Shown here: positions 22,366-33,464 of the stretch, in pieces | Layout of the letters: the number at the start of each line of letters is the position of its first letter | How positions within the stretch are numbered: the first letter of the stretch is position 1 | DNA from: Coprinellus micaceus | Taxonomy: Eukaryota; Basidiomycota; Agaricomycetes; Agaricales; Psathyrellaceae | Direction of reading: 5' to 3' | Length of the DNA: 64,000 nucleotides | NCBI GenBank assembly: GCA_951394405.1 | Contig: OX596346.1 | Location: forward strand, 1,984,001 to 2,048,000 | The notes under the pieces: generated by a model | Database searches by the model: none | The model's input: the letters and a program-made list of their open reading frames with translations, nothing else | What the model was told of the DNA's origin: nothing | Translations under genes and position numbers: made by a program

Positions 22366-23563
22366 CTAGAGCACCCAACCCGCCGCCGCGGATACCACAA
22401 GCGCCACACCCAGCGAGACATATACCCCCAGCCCACCCTTCCTCGAACGTAAGGCGGCGTTCCCCAAAGCGGTCGTCGACGCACTCGCCGGGCTCGCACT
22501 GCCCGTGTTGGAAGTCGAACTAGATCCTGACGGAGAGGTTGCTGTTGGGGAACTCGGCGATCCTGAGCGAGTTGTTGTTGGAGAAGGGAGGGAGATGGTG
22601 ATTCCGTCAGTGATAGATGTGGACAGTGTGCCCACAGTGATCGTTGAGAGACGGGAGGTCGTGGTCCGGGTTGTTTGGGTGAGGGAGGTGGGGATGGGTT
22701 GGGTGCGCGTTAGGGAGGAGCGGGGGGAGTCGAAGGAGCCCGTCATGTCTTCGAGGCTGGCGTAGGGGGGAGTTCGTAGTGTCGGGTTATCATGGGCGAA
22801 TGGGCGGGGCGAGGGATGGATGATGGTTCAAAGGGACGTTAGTTCGTATGGGGTGGTGAGATAGTGGGAGTGGACGCACCGGAACCATGGAGAGTAGAAC
22901 GAATATGGCTCCGTCCCGTTGAAGGATTCCGTTGAGGTGAAGGAGATGTAGCTAGGGCAAGTGATCCGTTAGCGTTCGAATGGTGGGCCACGAGGTGAAA
23001 CAGACGTACTATGCACCAGAGTTGGGTCCAGCTGCGGCGTTGGGCTACGGGCAGAAAGACACGAGGTTATAACGCGGTTCCGGTGGCTCATTCATTTCCG
23101 ATAAGGACTCAAAACTCACAGTGAATGTGAACGATAAGGTCTGGCTGACGTCGATTGGGGGTAGGGCTTGGACGATTTGCTATATCATAGTCCCAGTATT
23201 AGATCTGAGTGGTGAGGATAGTGACAGATAAGACGCACCCTAGTCCCAGTGTATAACCCCACCGTCGAGACTCCAATCGCCGAGAGGAGAGGGGCGCGAC
23301 CGTCGTCAAGCCATGTTACGGTGCATGGTTTGCCTGCCTTGCATACTGTGCGGTCTCTTGGGTCCACGACCTATGTGTGACGGAACGGAATGAAGGAAAC
23401 ACGGTGACGACAACCGGTGAGCAACCCGCTGGATAGTCTAAATTGAATGAATACTCACGTAGAGCGCAGCGTCGACGAAAGTGAATAGATGGAAGAGCCC
23501 GATGAGAAGGGTAACCAGGTGAAGGGAGGCGTAGTGCTTCGGTGACGATGACGTTGAGACCAT
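22366..23563 (-). CDS. Secreted Kre9/Knh1-domain protein with Ser/Thr-rich stalk and C-terminal anchor helix
   Basis: Six minus-strand exons (23563-23459, 23370-23239, 23179-23120, 23044-23010, 22951-22880, 22756-22366) join in frame to 264 residues. Residues 1-32 form a signal peptide (hydrophobic HLVTLLIGLFHLFTF). The following domain has KPCTVTWLDDG, VGLYTG, PPIDVSQTLSFTF, PNSGAYYISFTST and EPYSFYSPWFR, the pattern of the Kre9/Knh1-type beta-sandwich found in fungal cell-wall proteins. About 110 Ser/Thr-rich residues follow, then a hydrophobic tail (GVYVSLGVALVVSAAAG) fit for a GPI signal or membrane anchor. A role in cell-wall beta-1,6-glucan organisation is known for Kre9 of yeast; for these basidiomycete relatives it is inferred. 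The 35-nt fourth exon is needed to remove an apparent stop. Confidence 0.85.
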
Positions 23564-23639
23564 GGTGCGTGTAAGGGGGTTGTTGGGGTGCGTGGGGGAG
23601 AGAGGGGTTTATTTAATAGACTGGAACAGGTGTAAAGAA

Positions 23640-24100
23640 CGTGTTTGCGCAGCAATTTGAATTGGGGAAATTGAAAAGGAGTGTGATTGCGTGGTGGCGT
23701 CGAGTGCGTAAGACCTGGAGGTGTATTCAATACGAGGTTTCTTGAGGGAATGAGAGCTAGGACGGATGCATAGAGGGGAAGTGATGAGAGTAGGAGGATG
23801 AGATGGGAACTGGTCGTCAGAAGTCGTTTACTCGTCTTTTCGGCGTCGTAAAACCGTGCACGTCGTCAAGAGGAACTCTGCATCCAGCCAAAAGAACCCT
23901 TGATGACTGATCGGAACACCTGGGAAACTAAGTTGATCCGGGGTTCGGCTTCGGGAGCAAATGCAGATACTCAGACCATCCTCATGGTGCACACAGGGAT
24001 CCACAACCCATTGCAGCCTATGGACAAGGGAGTTGTGTTCAGAAGCCTTCCCCGTCCTCGGAAAATGGGTCGGATACGTTCCCAGCCTCCTTACGCGGAG
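23640..24100. repeat. Duplicated block D2, 5' flank of the Kre9/Knh1 gene
   Basis: Partner of block D1 at 16971-17450, in opposite orientation. It lies directly upstream of the intact cell-wall gene and probably holds its promoter. Confidence 0.55.
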
Positions 24101-25088
24101 TTTCACTCCGACGTCATCGGATTCTCTCTTCCTCTCTCTCGAGCGCTTGCCTTTATGTGCCCGATACATCTCTTGGGTGCCCTCTACGCTCACCATTGAT
24201 AGCCTCTGGGACACCGGAGTCCAGCCCAGGCTCCACCGTGATCTCACTACATCCCGAGTACGTCGAAGTGATGACCACTCGGGTTAGCCGATTGAAACCC
24301 GCTTCCCCATACTTCCACCGCCCTCCTTCGATCTCCATACCACCGAGCCGCGCAGCTCTGCCTGGAAGAAATCTGACCCTCGATCCGATGTATTAGGCAG
24401 TACCCCGTTTTTCAGGTGCGGGGATATGTATGGGATTGAGGGGTGGACGAAGGTCGGAGTGATAGATGGACAGGAAAGGGTCGGCGTAGAGCGAACCATG
24501 GCGAACGCTTGGTGCGGCGAAGCCACGAACCCCAGTTCACCTGAAATATACATGCACGGGGTAGAGGTACCAAGGTGCATATTTCCTCCAGTCAAGCTCG
24601 GGTGCACGTTAACGCGACACGCCTTTTACACCACCAGAGTCTCATTTCCGGGGATTCTCCTGGGCGCTAAACCCACGGAAGTACGGGACTGGATTATGGC
24701 ACATCAGGGACCTAAGGACCGGATGTAGGTCAACTGGAGCATTCTATTGAGCGTATTTCAGCTTCTATCCGCTGTCGAAGTAGGAACTTTGACAGATATA
24801 CCCATGACAGTTTTACCCGAACCAGTGTGGGAACCCGTCCGGTACCGTGCAGGCCGACCTCCCCGACGGTAACACAGCAGCGACCTTAAATTTCTTTACC
24901 AAATACAGTACTGTGCGTCAGCTAGGCGTTGCTGCGCCTCCTGGAATTATCTTAAAAACTGGAACACATAAAAGCCAAGCTAAACGAGCTTTTCTACACC
25001 CCTAACGAAGCCCAGTTCTCCTCTACTACTCAAACCTCTTTTCTCCTTCGTCACTGGGTCCCTGCACACCACTACTCCGATATACCCC
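24101..25088. other. Gene-free stretch, promoter side of pseudokinase copy 2
   Basis: Short frames on both strands have no recognisable protein and no supported splice structure. Confidence 0.4.
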
Positions 25089-26173
25089 ATGCAGGCTGCT
25101 AGTGACATGGTCATCACTGCTGCGGAGGTGAACATCGATTTGAGGACCACGACCTACCCAGATCCCGCAACCAATGTTGCTCTGGGCCAGTGTCGGGGAC
25201 ACGCCGCTCGCTTCACCGAGAAACGACAGCTCGATTGTCACTCCCGCGCAGGCATCGATGTCCACGCCGTAAGCCCCACGCGTGCTATTATTATCTCTAG
25301 GCATGCACCCGCTGACGACACCTTGGCCACAGGCACTCGTCGCTCAGGGCGTTCTTCGTCGGAGGTACGACGGCCCAAGGCACGTCCCGGTGGCTGGCGT
25401 CTACCAGACGAGCACCGACCTGGGAAGCCGGACGTTCCTCGTCGAGGCACCATACCACTACACGCAACTTGAGGAGTACCTTGCTGTTACCCCAAACGCC
25501 AATCGTAGATCGCTGGTACGCCTTCCGAGCCCCTCTGACCCTCCGCTCCTACCTACCTACGATTGGCTTACTGCCCCTGCGCTTGGCGTCTATAGTTCGA
25601 GCAAGCAGTGGAGATCGTCATTGATCTCCACTCCAAGGGCCTCGTACTTGGATCTCTTACGGCGAAGAGCTTCGTTGTCGACCCATCGGGAAACCTGTGC
25701 CTAGCACAATTCGAAGATATGCGTGTAGAAGATCCCAACTCACCTTTCCGCCCTATCGGCAAACCCATATTGAGTGTTATGGCGTTTATGGCCCCCGAAC
25801 TGCTGGAGTCGCTGAGGAGCGACGGAATAGCATATCTCTCCAAGGCCACTGACGTGTACGCTGTAGGGTGCTTGGGCTATCAGGTATGATCTATCAGCCA
25901 CTTCCATCGCGATTGGTGCTGGTTTATCTAACCTATGTTCTATCACAGCTCATCACAGGGAGCGGCCCTTTCCCAAAGTATACGGGCTCCCCCACTCAGG
26001 CCATCGGCCTATGCAAGCTCATCGCTGCAGTTGTGGACCGTCATGAGCGCCCGGAGAGGCCTGCAATGGCGATCGACCTCTGGAGCACGCTCGAAGCATG
26101 CTGGGCTCGCGATCCCTCGAGCCGGCCGATCGCTTCTGACATCCTGCGGCGCTTGATGGCTATGGGGAGATAA
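25089..26173 (+). CDS. Pseudokinase, tyrosine-kinase-like fold, copy 2
   Basis: Exons 25089-25268, 25333-25515, 25596-25883 and 25949-26173 join in phase 0 to 291 residues. The hinge is TFLVEAPYHYTQLEEYLA, the catalytic loop LHSKGLVLGSLTAKSF, the DFG site LAQFEDM, followed by FMAPELL, DVYAVGCLGYQ and CWARDPSSRPIASDIL. The catalytic-loop Asp and the DFG Asp are both absent, and here even the loop His is Leu. The third exon is 96 codons, the same as in copies 1 and 3. The reading frame is intact in every exon, which argues for a working non-catalytic protein rather than a dying gene. Confidence 0.87.
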
Positions 26174-27280
26174 GCGTTGATGAAAGGCCAGAGCTAATCA
26201 GGCCTTTGGGCAGTTAGTTCTGCGGAATCTCCCTTTCTCCACTTCCCCATTCCCATCTCGGTTATTCCCATTTACGGTATTCCCTGTAGTCTCGGCTAGT
26301 CGTCCATCCCTGTACATGATTCACTGTTACTGCTCATCATCATGCGGAGCCACCATCTCGAGAGCCCAATCGTTACACTCACATTGATGGTCCTCTTCCT
26401 CGTACTGATAAATGAACTCCTAAGATCTCAGTGATGCATCATCCCCTACGCATCGCAGATTCATGAAGACAGGTTTCACGGTCCATCATACCCGAGGTTC
26501 AACAGATGGGACACGCCTGCGCTCTCCCATACCCACCGTGGGCTCCGTAATGCTGTTGAGAGCGTGACAATGCTGTCGAAAGACGACAGACCTCTCCTCG
26601 GCGACGGGCGCCTAAATCTCCGAGCGTCGATCTGATACGTGAGGATGAGATACAGAGCAGGAGGAAGGATGAATTAAGGCGTAAATGTTACACCATAAAT
26701 CGATCGTGCTTTTCGAGGAGCTTCTTCAAGAACGAGTTCGACCTTGGTGAGAACATTGTGAGTGACGTGTTGAAGAAAGGAAGACAAAACAAGGCGTCGG
26801 CAAATCCCCTGATGGCCATTAGGTAAGTGTCGGCCAGCCACCCCGATATCCCGATATCACACGGCCGAAGGCCTTTGCCACCTTTCTGGGTCTCTCCGTC
26901 CCTGTCCTGCTCCATTCTGTGTCTATTCTGGACGTCCCGCCGTTGGCCCCTCAGAGTTCCTCCTCCCGAACTCTGGAAAACCGAATCTGCCTCCTCTCCT
27001 TAAATCGTCAGTCCGGGCCAGGAACCAGATTTCGAGGCTCATTCCTGGTCGCCGGTGAGCTGGAGTGGCTCGACAAGGTGTGAGCCTCATGGAGCCCAAC
27101 ACCGACAATACCGAGTGCCTGAGTGCCGCTTCCCGAGGGCTCCGGAGCTGTTGCTGCTTCAACCCTTGGGATCGGGTGCCCCGTTTCAAATTTCTTATTG
27201 GGCACTACCTCCGGGCTCCAGGTACTAGCGCTACACCTCCCGAGCAATGCCCGATTCCTAACAGCCGGCACGACAGCGGA
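26174..27280. repeat. Pseudokinase downstream block C2
   Basis: Positions about 26600-26640 hold GGGCGCCTAAATCTCCGAG, which recurs at 31598 and, inverted, near 16300. The block from 26600 to about 26830 resembles the other two. A minus-strand frame at 26688-26915 (GFADALFCLPFFNTS) has counterparts in both, so the block may contain the remains of a convergent gene. No intact gene is claimed. Confidence 0.5.
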
Positions 27281-30013
27281 AATTGATAGCTATGTGGGAA
27301 CAACTGGAATCCGGACAGACGTTGATGAAGGCAATGGCGCACCAAAGCGCCTCACGCTTCGCTCCCAGTTTTTTTACTTGGAAAGCTGTGTCTCATTTAA
27401 CGCTCCTTGCTCGACATCAGATTTTTCTGGTCGCGTGTGCCCGCCAATTCGACCCACACATCCCATGCAGATCTCTGGGGATTAACACGACCAGCGTGTG
27501 TCGCCCAAAGCCCACCACGACCATCTACGTGGCGTCTGCCGCAACCAGCACGCTTGCATCATCGAGGTGCGACCATCCCAGCGACTATATAATTGTCTAC
27601 ATTGCCTCAGTACACACTTCACCGCCAATATTTACAAAGTACCGACCCGGCGTTGCTCGGCGTTCCATATTTTGGTCGCTGATGCGGCTCTCCGCCACCG
27701 TTGACATCGCCGAGACCTATAAGACCGCCCAGGTTCCAGTCCATAGTATCGATAGGACCAAGGGCATCTACTTTGGAGAGGTCATGTTGCCTGGGAGTAG
27801 AATGGGATCTGAGCTGAGCCGTCATGATCAGTCCTCGAATACAATAGGGATGCGGAGAGGTGAGGCTGCGGAGTCGAGCTGTCCCATTTGATCATGCAAT
27901 GAGCATGTCACAGGGACCTACACAGTACTACAACTGCCACGAGGCGAAGGCCATGCCCCTTATTCATTTGGGTTTTAGGGTCGCCACGAGGCAGAACCTC
28001 ACCCCTAGGGCGGTCTTCCTTTGGTCTTCGAACGTCATGTATCAACGGTCCACGACTCGGAGAACGCCCAAAGCACCCCAAAGCAGCAAAGAATGCATGA
28101 ACCAGGCCACAAGGCAGCTAAAACGGGCCTTGGGGGATGGAGAAATTGTATGGTACTTCCGAGGAATGGAAAGGAGGGTATAATCTCCTAAAAGGCGCTC
28201 GAGAAGCAGAGAAATGCGGCAAGGGTTGTGTGAAGAGAAGGCCTCCGTCACATTCAATTGTTTTGCAACAGTCTTGCCGAATAGGTAACCACGAACGAGC
28301 CAAATCAAGGTACGGACGCTACATTAGATCACATTAACATTCTCTCCAGATGGAATTGAGATACGATAAATATGTATGAACTTATCGATAGGATCCCAAA
28401 TATAATTATCCGAAGACATGGTCGGGGCAGATGGGAATTGATTAATAATAGGCTTAGGGACAGAACTTGCAGACGCAGAGAAGTGACGACATCATATGAT
28501 TGCCGATCCGAGTCGGACGTTCGGGCTCGGAACCAGATACCAATTAAATCGAATATTTCTGGGGTGGGGCACACAAGGGTCCACAAGTGAGGCGCTCAAG
28601 GACCAGTGGGTTGTACCGATAGCCAACCCCCTTTCTCGACGAGCCGAAGGCCTTCACGTCGTCGCTTCTTTTCTTAACTGTCCCATAGACTGCTCGCTCG
28701 ATCAATGCAAGGCCCAGAACCTCGACACCTTTCGTTCATACGACACCAAAAAGTTACGAAACGGATTGGATATGCTTCCTTTCGTACTCCAAGTACTAGC
28801 CAGCCCACGTACATATGGCATCAAGTACCCGGCTTCTTGGTTAGATGCAATCAAGCCTCTTGTTATCTTGCCTTCCCACCGACTCCGGTAACTGGGGCAG
28901 AGTAGCACTGACGAAACTCTTGTCGAGGGCCATACCCCCAATGTTTAAAAAGAACAAGCTCACCATTTTTCAGAAATGGGGAAACAATAAGGCGGCTTAA
29001 GACCTCGATAAATGAAACGTTAGACAGTGTCGACCCTACCAGTATATTTGCGCATCTTCCCTCCTCCCGTCTCACGGTGCCTCTGTCTTGGAGAGAGGTG
29101 TAATCAATTGTCATCAACCCCCGCACAACTACGAGACGTGAGATAATTGGTTGCAGTAATCTGAACGCCCCGCGAAGGTATGTAATGAGGGGCAGCCAGG
29201 CTTCGGAAGCCGGAAGTGATACGTTGTCCTTCGCATGCAGGCGAGCATGAGAAGGAGATTACATCCTTTCTCCTTATTCAGTTTTAGACAGCCTTCTCTG
29301 ATCCCAGAGGTACTTCTGCGCTCTTTACGGGCTCGGAGTCTTTCAACAGCTAAGAGAGTCCAAATTTATAGACAGCCACGCGTTCGAGTGGACACCGGCG
29401 GTACGTCACCAGCGCTCAAGGAGGCCTAGTCCCTCTATCGAGGGACAGGGGTAGGAGGGAATGGTGTTTTGAAGCCTGCAAATCGCTCCCTTTTTAAGAT
29501 GGTTTTATAAGGTTTATCGTTTGGAAACCAGCCTTGTTTCGTCGTACGACGCACTTGGTGCACACCGGCACCCTCCATGATATCTGCGAATAAGTTGATA
29601 TTATCTAAATCGGCAATGGGCAGTCTATCTGTATTCCCTCCAAATACTTTCAAGTGCAGCGTCACCGCATCGTAGACGAAAACCCCGCCAACGGGGGTGA
29701 AGGCCACGTCCCTCTCTCCTTTGGGGGCTGTAAGCATCTTCGCCTAGGCGCTCCCGAGCCAGGCGTTGGGTACTATCAGTGGCACCTTTTGTGACTAAGT
29801 CGACTCGGGGGTTCGATTTCCAGATCCAATCTGTGATAGAATCTTGATACAAAAAAATACGAACCAGGTGGGAACCCTTCAACCTTCCAGTTTCAGCACA
29901 TCTCCAAGGATAAAAGTTCTGCTGGAGAGAGGGGCTACAAAAGCAACTCAGGTGAACGCTTCAACTCATTTCTTACCATTCCACCCATTCCACCCATTCA
30001 AGCCATTCAAGCC
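27281..30013. other. 2.7-kb gene-poor stretch
   Basis: No gene is supported. The longest frames (plus 27283-27891 and minus 29435-29737) do not resemble a protein I know and lack consistent splice partners. The 28.0-28.6 kb part is AT-rich. Confidence 0.4.
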
Positions 30014-31145
30014 ATGTCATTGCCTGCCACCACACTTCCCAGCCTCCCGCAGGCTATTCTTCCCAGCGCAATGGTCATTGGCTCAGCCGACGTCCACGTT
30101 GACCTGAACGCGACAACTTGTTCGGGCCCCAACGCCAACATCTTCATGGGCCGTTTCCAAAACTCATCGGCCCGCTTTATCGAGAAACGACAGCTGCGCA
30201 ATCACTCTCAGGCAAGCGTCAGCGTTCGCTATGTGTGTTCCATCAGCCTCGCTCCCTCCTGCGCCGAGGTAGTGGTGCGTCGTACCTTGACTGACAATAT
30301 CTGGACCTCGCAGATGCTCGTTGCCGAGGCTGCGCTACGACGCAGCCACGAAAGCCCGAGGCATGTCCCAGTAGCCGGCGTCTACCAGCAGGGCGGCCGA
30401 ACCTTCCTTGTGGAAGCTCCTTACCAGTACACGGGGCTCGAAGGCTATCTCGCTGCTTCCACAACTGCGGATCGTATGTCCCTGGTGCGTATTTGAGCTC
30501 TTCTTCTTCCTCCCCATCAGTCGGAGATGGCTTACCTTGGTATGCCACACTTGCGCGCCACGTTCACAGTTTCGGCAAGGGGTGGAGATCATGATCGACC
30601 TCCACAGCAGAGGGTTGGTCCACGGATCGATCATGGCAAGCGCCTTTGCAGTCGATCAGCAGGGCAGCCTCTACCTATCTCAGTTTGATAATATGCGCAC
30701 CGAGGATCCCAATGTGCCGTTCTACCCAATCTGCAACCCTTCGGCCGGTGCGATGGCGTTTATGGCTCCTGAGCTATTGCAGTCGATGAGGGAAAACGGA
30801 GTGACCGGTCTGTCGAAATCCACAGATATATACGCGTTAGGCTGTTTCGGGTACGAGGTACGGTTAATCAGCGTTCTCGATAGTCGCGGATGCTTGGTTG
30901 ATCTCACCTATCCCTCATCGCAGCTGCTCACCGGGAGCGATCCGTTCTCAAGATATACGCGTGGTGCCACCCCGGCCATCGCCCAACTCAAGCTCATCAC
31001 CGCAATCGTCGACCAACGTGAGCGCCCAGAGAGAGGCGGGGTAGCGATTGACGTCTGGAACGTGCTCGAGGAATGCTGGGCACAAAGTCCTGCAAACAGG
31101 CCCACCGCATCAGTCCTTCTCCAGCGCTTGGCAACCCTTGTGTAA
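30014..31145 (+). CDS. Pseudokinase, tyrosine-kinase-like fold, copy 3
   Basis: Exons 30014-30232, 30314-30484, 30570-30857 and 30924-31145 join in phase 0 to 299 residues; the first intron is 81 nt without a stop, so its retention would also stay in frame. Landmarks are TFLVEAPYQYTGLEGYLA, LHSRGLVHGSIMASAF (HRD becomes HGS), LSQFDNM at the DFG site, FMAPELL, DIYALGCFGYE and CWAQSPANRPTASVLL. Catalytic Asp residues are missing as in the other copies, so the losses pre-date the duplications. The N-lobe starts with a short Pro/Leu-rich segment. It is followed by a copy of the conserved downstream block. Confidence 0.88.
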
Positions 31146-31589
31146 TCAAGCGTTTGTGAGGGAAATGACAGGAAACGTACCAGATGTTTACTGCCCTAAC
31201 GTATCCCCCTCCATCGCTAGACCCCGACTTTTCTCCACTCGCCCTTGTATATTTCATTGCTCACCCAATCCCTACAAGTTACGTTAGTCATCTCATGAAA
31301 ATCCTATAATCGAGTAGTTTCAGATATGTACCCACCTTTTCTGTAGCATTTCCGGCCACGTCCCCATCCCATCTATGTAGCATAGTCCATCCTGTTTCTT
31401 TATGACCGTGATATGGCATATCATGCACCCGTTCGACCGCCGTGGCGCCGTAACATACTGACTGCTGCGCAGGCTTCTCACCGCCAGGAGCTTCGAGTAT
31501 CCACGAGAGTACGACATACCTTAGGCCCAACCTCTAAGCGTCCGAGTAGGACTCTGGGTATTGAAAGGTAGCACCACCGAAAAGGCCTC

Positions 31590-32050
31590 TAATGCGGGCG
31601 CCTAAATCTCCGAGCTCGGTTTATCGTGTAATGATGGGATAAGGGGCGCAGGGGGAAAGAGGCAGTAACAGGAATGGACTGCGAAAGAGAGATAACGTCG
31701 GTTCTTGTGAATTCTTTCGAGAGCGCCTTTGTCAGGAACGCTGTCAACGACGGATGTCACGGTACTGAGGAAAGAAGAGACAACAGCTCCAAACACTGGC
31801 ATCGGCCGGCAATATCCGACCCACGTCGGAACATAGGATACACGAGAATGTGTACCCGTGCTGTCGCATCCGGGAATGGAGGGACTCGGGGAGCATCTGC
31901 CAGTGGATCCCACACCAACTGTTTAATTGAAAGTAACGTTGAACTCAGGTAGCACTGGGGGGAGCACGATGATAGCCCAGGAAACCTGACGATCGTATGA
32001 CCAGCTGTCACAGTCGAATTCAGAGTTAGCGCACGACCAGCAGGGGCGAT
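31590..32050. repeat. Pseudokinase downstream block C3
   Basis: Starts with GGGCGCCTAAATCTCCGAG 453 bp after the pseudokinase stop, close to the 434 bp seen for copy 2. The minus strand has a related frame (about 31602-31913). It is a third copy of the same flank. Confidence 0.5.
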
Positions 32051-32819
32051 GGCAAAAAGTTTCCAATCCTCCCTTATCCCCGATGTGCGAAGTAGGAGGG
32101 CGAATATGGCGGTGCTGTGCCCTTACACCCGTGACAGCAGCCCGTCACGACCATGGAATCTGCGAGACAAATTCTCGAGGCAATAAGAATACTGTTGTAA
32201 CCTACTCTTTTCCTGGCACCTTCATTTCTTATGTTAAATTTTCTCGACCCACTCTTTCAAAGTCGCGTTGCCATCCCCTGCAGCGCCGTTCCAAAAACCA
32301 AAGGGACCTTAATCACCGAGAGCACTCGCGCAAGCACCTCCACCAATTTGGCCTACCAACGCTTCCCAAGGCTCATTCGAGCGCTATATCGCTGGTGCCG
32401 TGTGGGCGCTAAGCCGGGGAACTACCGTGTACTTGTTCCCGTGGCCCACAAAATCTTGTGCACCGCTGGGCCGAGCGATCGTTTGCCATCCCGAGGCGTC
32501 GAGGTTGGAATGCATACCTGAGCCCCGCACACTGCATGGAAGAGCTGGAAGAGCGAGCAGGATGATTGGCGCTTACACCCGTGATGCCGCCCGAGCGAAC
32601 GTTGTCTCTGCATTCCAATATGCAATCATGTCTGGTGCTAATATGTAACCGTTCGCCGTTCCAACTCCTGCCAGTAGCAATCCTGCCAAGTGAAGTGACG
32701 CTGCGCACCCGCCCCCATGCCATGTTCAGGACTCGAAATTATCGTGCATAGTCCCAGCCCTCCTGAAGTGGGGTGCGAGGGCTCTTGAACTACTAAGGGG
32801 TGATTGGCGCCTTGTGAGC
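32051..32819. other. Gene-free stretch
   Basis: No supported gene, RNA or repeat apart from the tandem unit that begins at its right edge. Confidence 0.4.
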
Positions 32820-33265
32820 CATCCGGGGTGCCCATAAAGCAAGCGGAGGCTACACCCTCTGTCCCGCCGTGCCCACAATACAACCGAACACGCATGATAC
32901 CGCTTGGGGCTTCACCGACCCTCGTGAACATGCAATTCTAGCCATCCCTACTAGCCATCAGTCCCGATCGCCTTCATGGGCCATCTTTGCCTGTTGACTC
33001 TGAAATCGTCTGGGACGCATTCAAAACCCTACCGCATCCGGGGTGCGCACAAACCAAGCAGAGGCTACACTGGATCTGCCCCTCCGACGGCCGTCGTGCC
33101 CACAATGCAATTGAACATACATGAAACTGCTTGGGACTTTACCGACCCCCATGAATGCCTTCTGGTCATCCTTACCCATCAGCCTCGATCGCTTTCGTAG
33201 ACGATATTTGCCTGTTGACTCTGAAAAGGTCTGGGGCATGTTCGAAATCCCACCGTCTGAACGCT
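32820..33265. repeat. Tandem duplication, two units of about 215-230 bp
   Basis: Unit 1 (about 32820-33034) and unit 2 (about 33035-33265) both begin CATCCGGGGTGC, share GTGCCCACAAT, and end with TTTGCCTGTTGACTCTGAAA followed by a CTGGG(A/G)C phrase. Differences are scattered substitutions and small indels, so the duplication is old. Confidence 0.7.
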
Positions 33266-33464
33266 TGAACGATCTGAAGGTTTGAAATCCGACGTTGCCG
33301 TCCTTGATTATAGAGTGGATTGGATTTCTATAGTCTACTCATCTGCATACATAACATAGCGATTCATACAACCCGAAATTAGATGCAAAGGTCGCTACTA
33401 CACCCTATCCACAGCATCTGAATTTCACGACCCACAGAGCTCACCCATCCTACCCTCCCTCAAT

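Noticed and set aside
23009..23011. Apparent in-frame stop in the distal Kre9/Knh1 gene
   Set aside because: A strong GTACGT donor begins within it; splicing to 22951 restores the conserved GAYYISFTST, so the gene is intact.
29805..29825. GGGGGTTCGATTTCC resembling a tRNA T-arm
   Set aside because: No anticodon stem, D-arm or acceptor stem can be folded around it.
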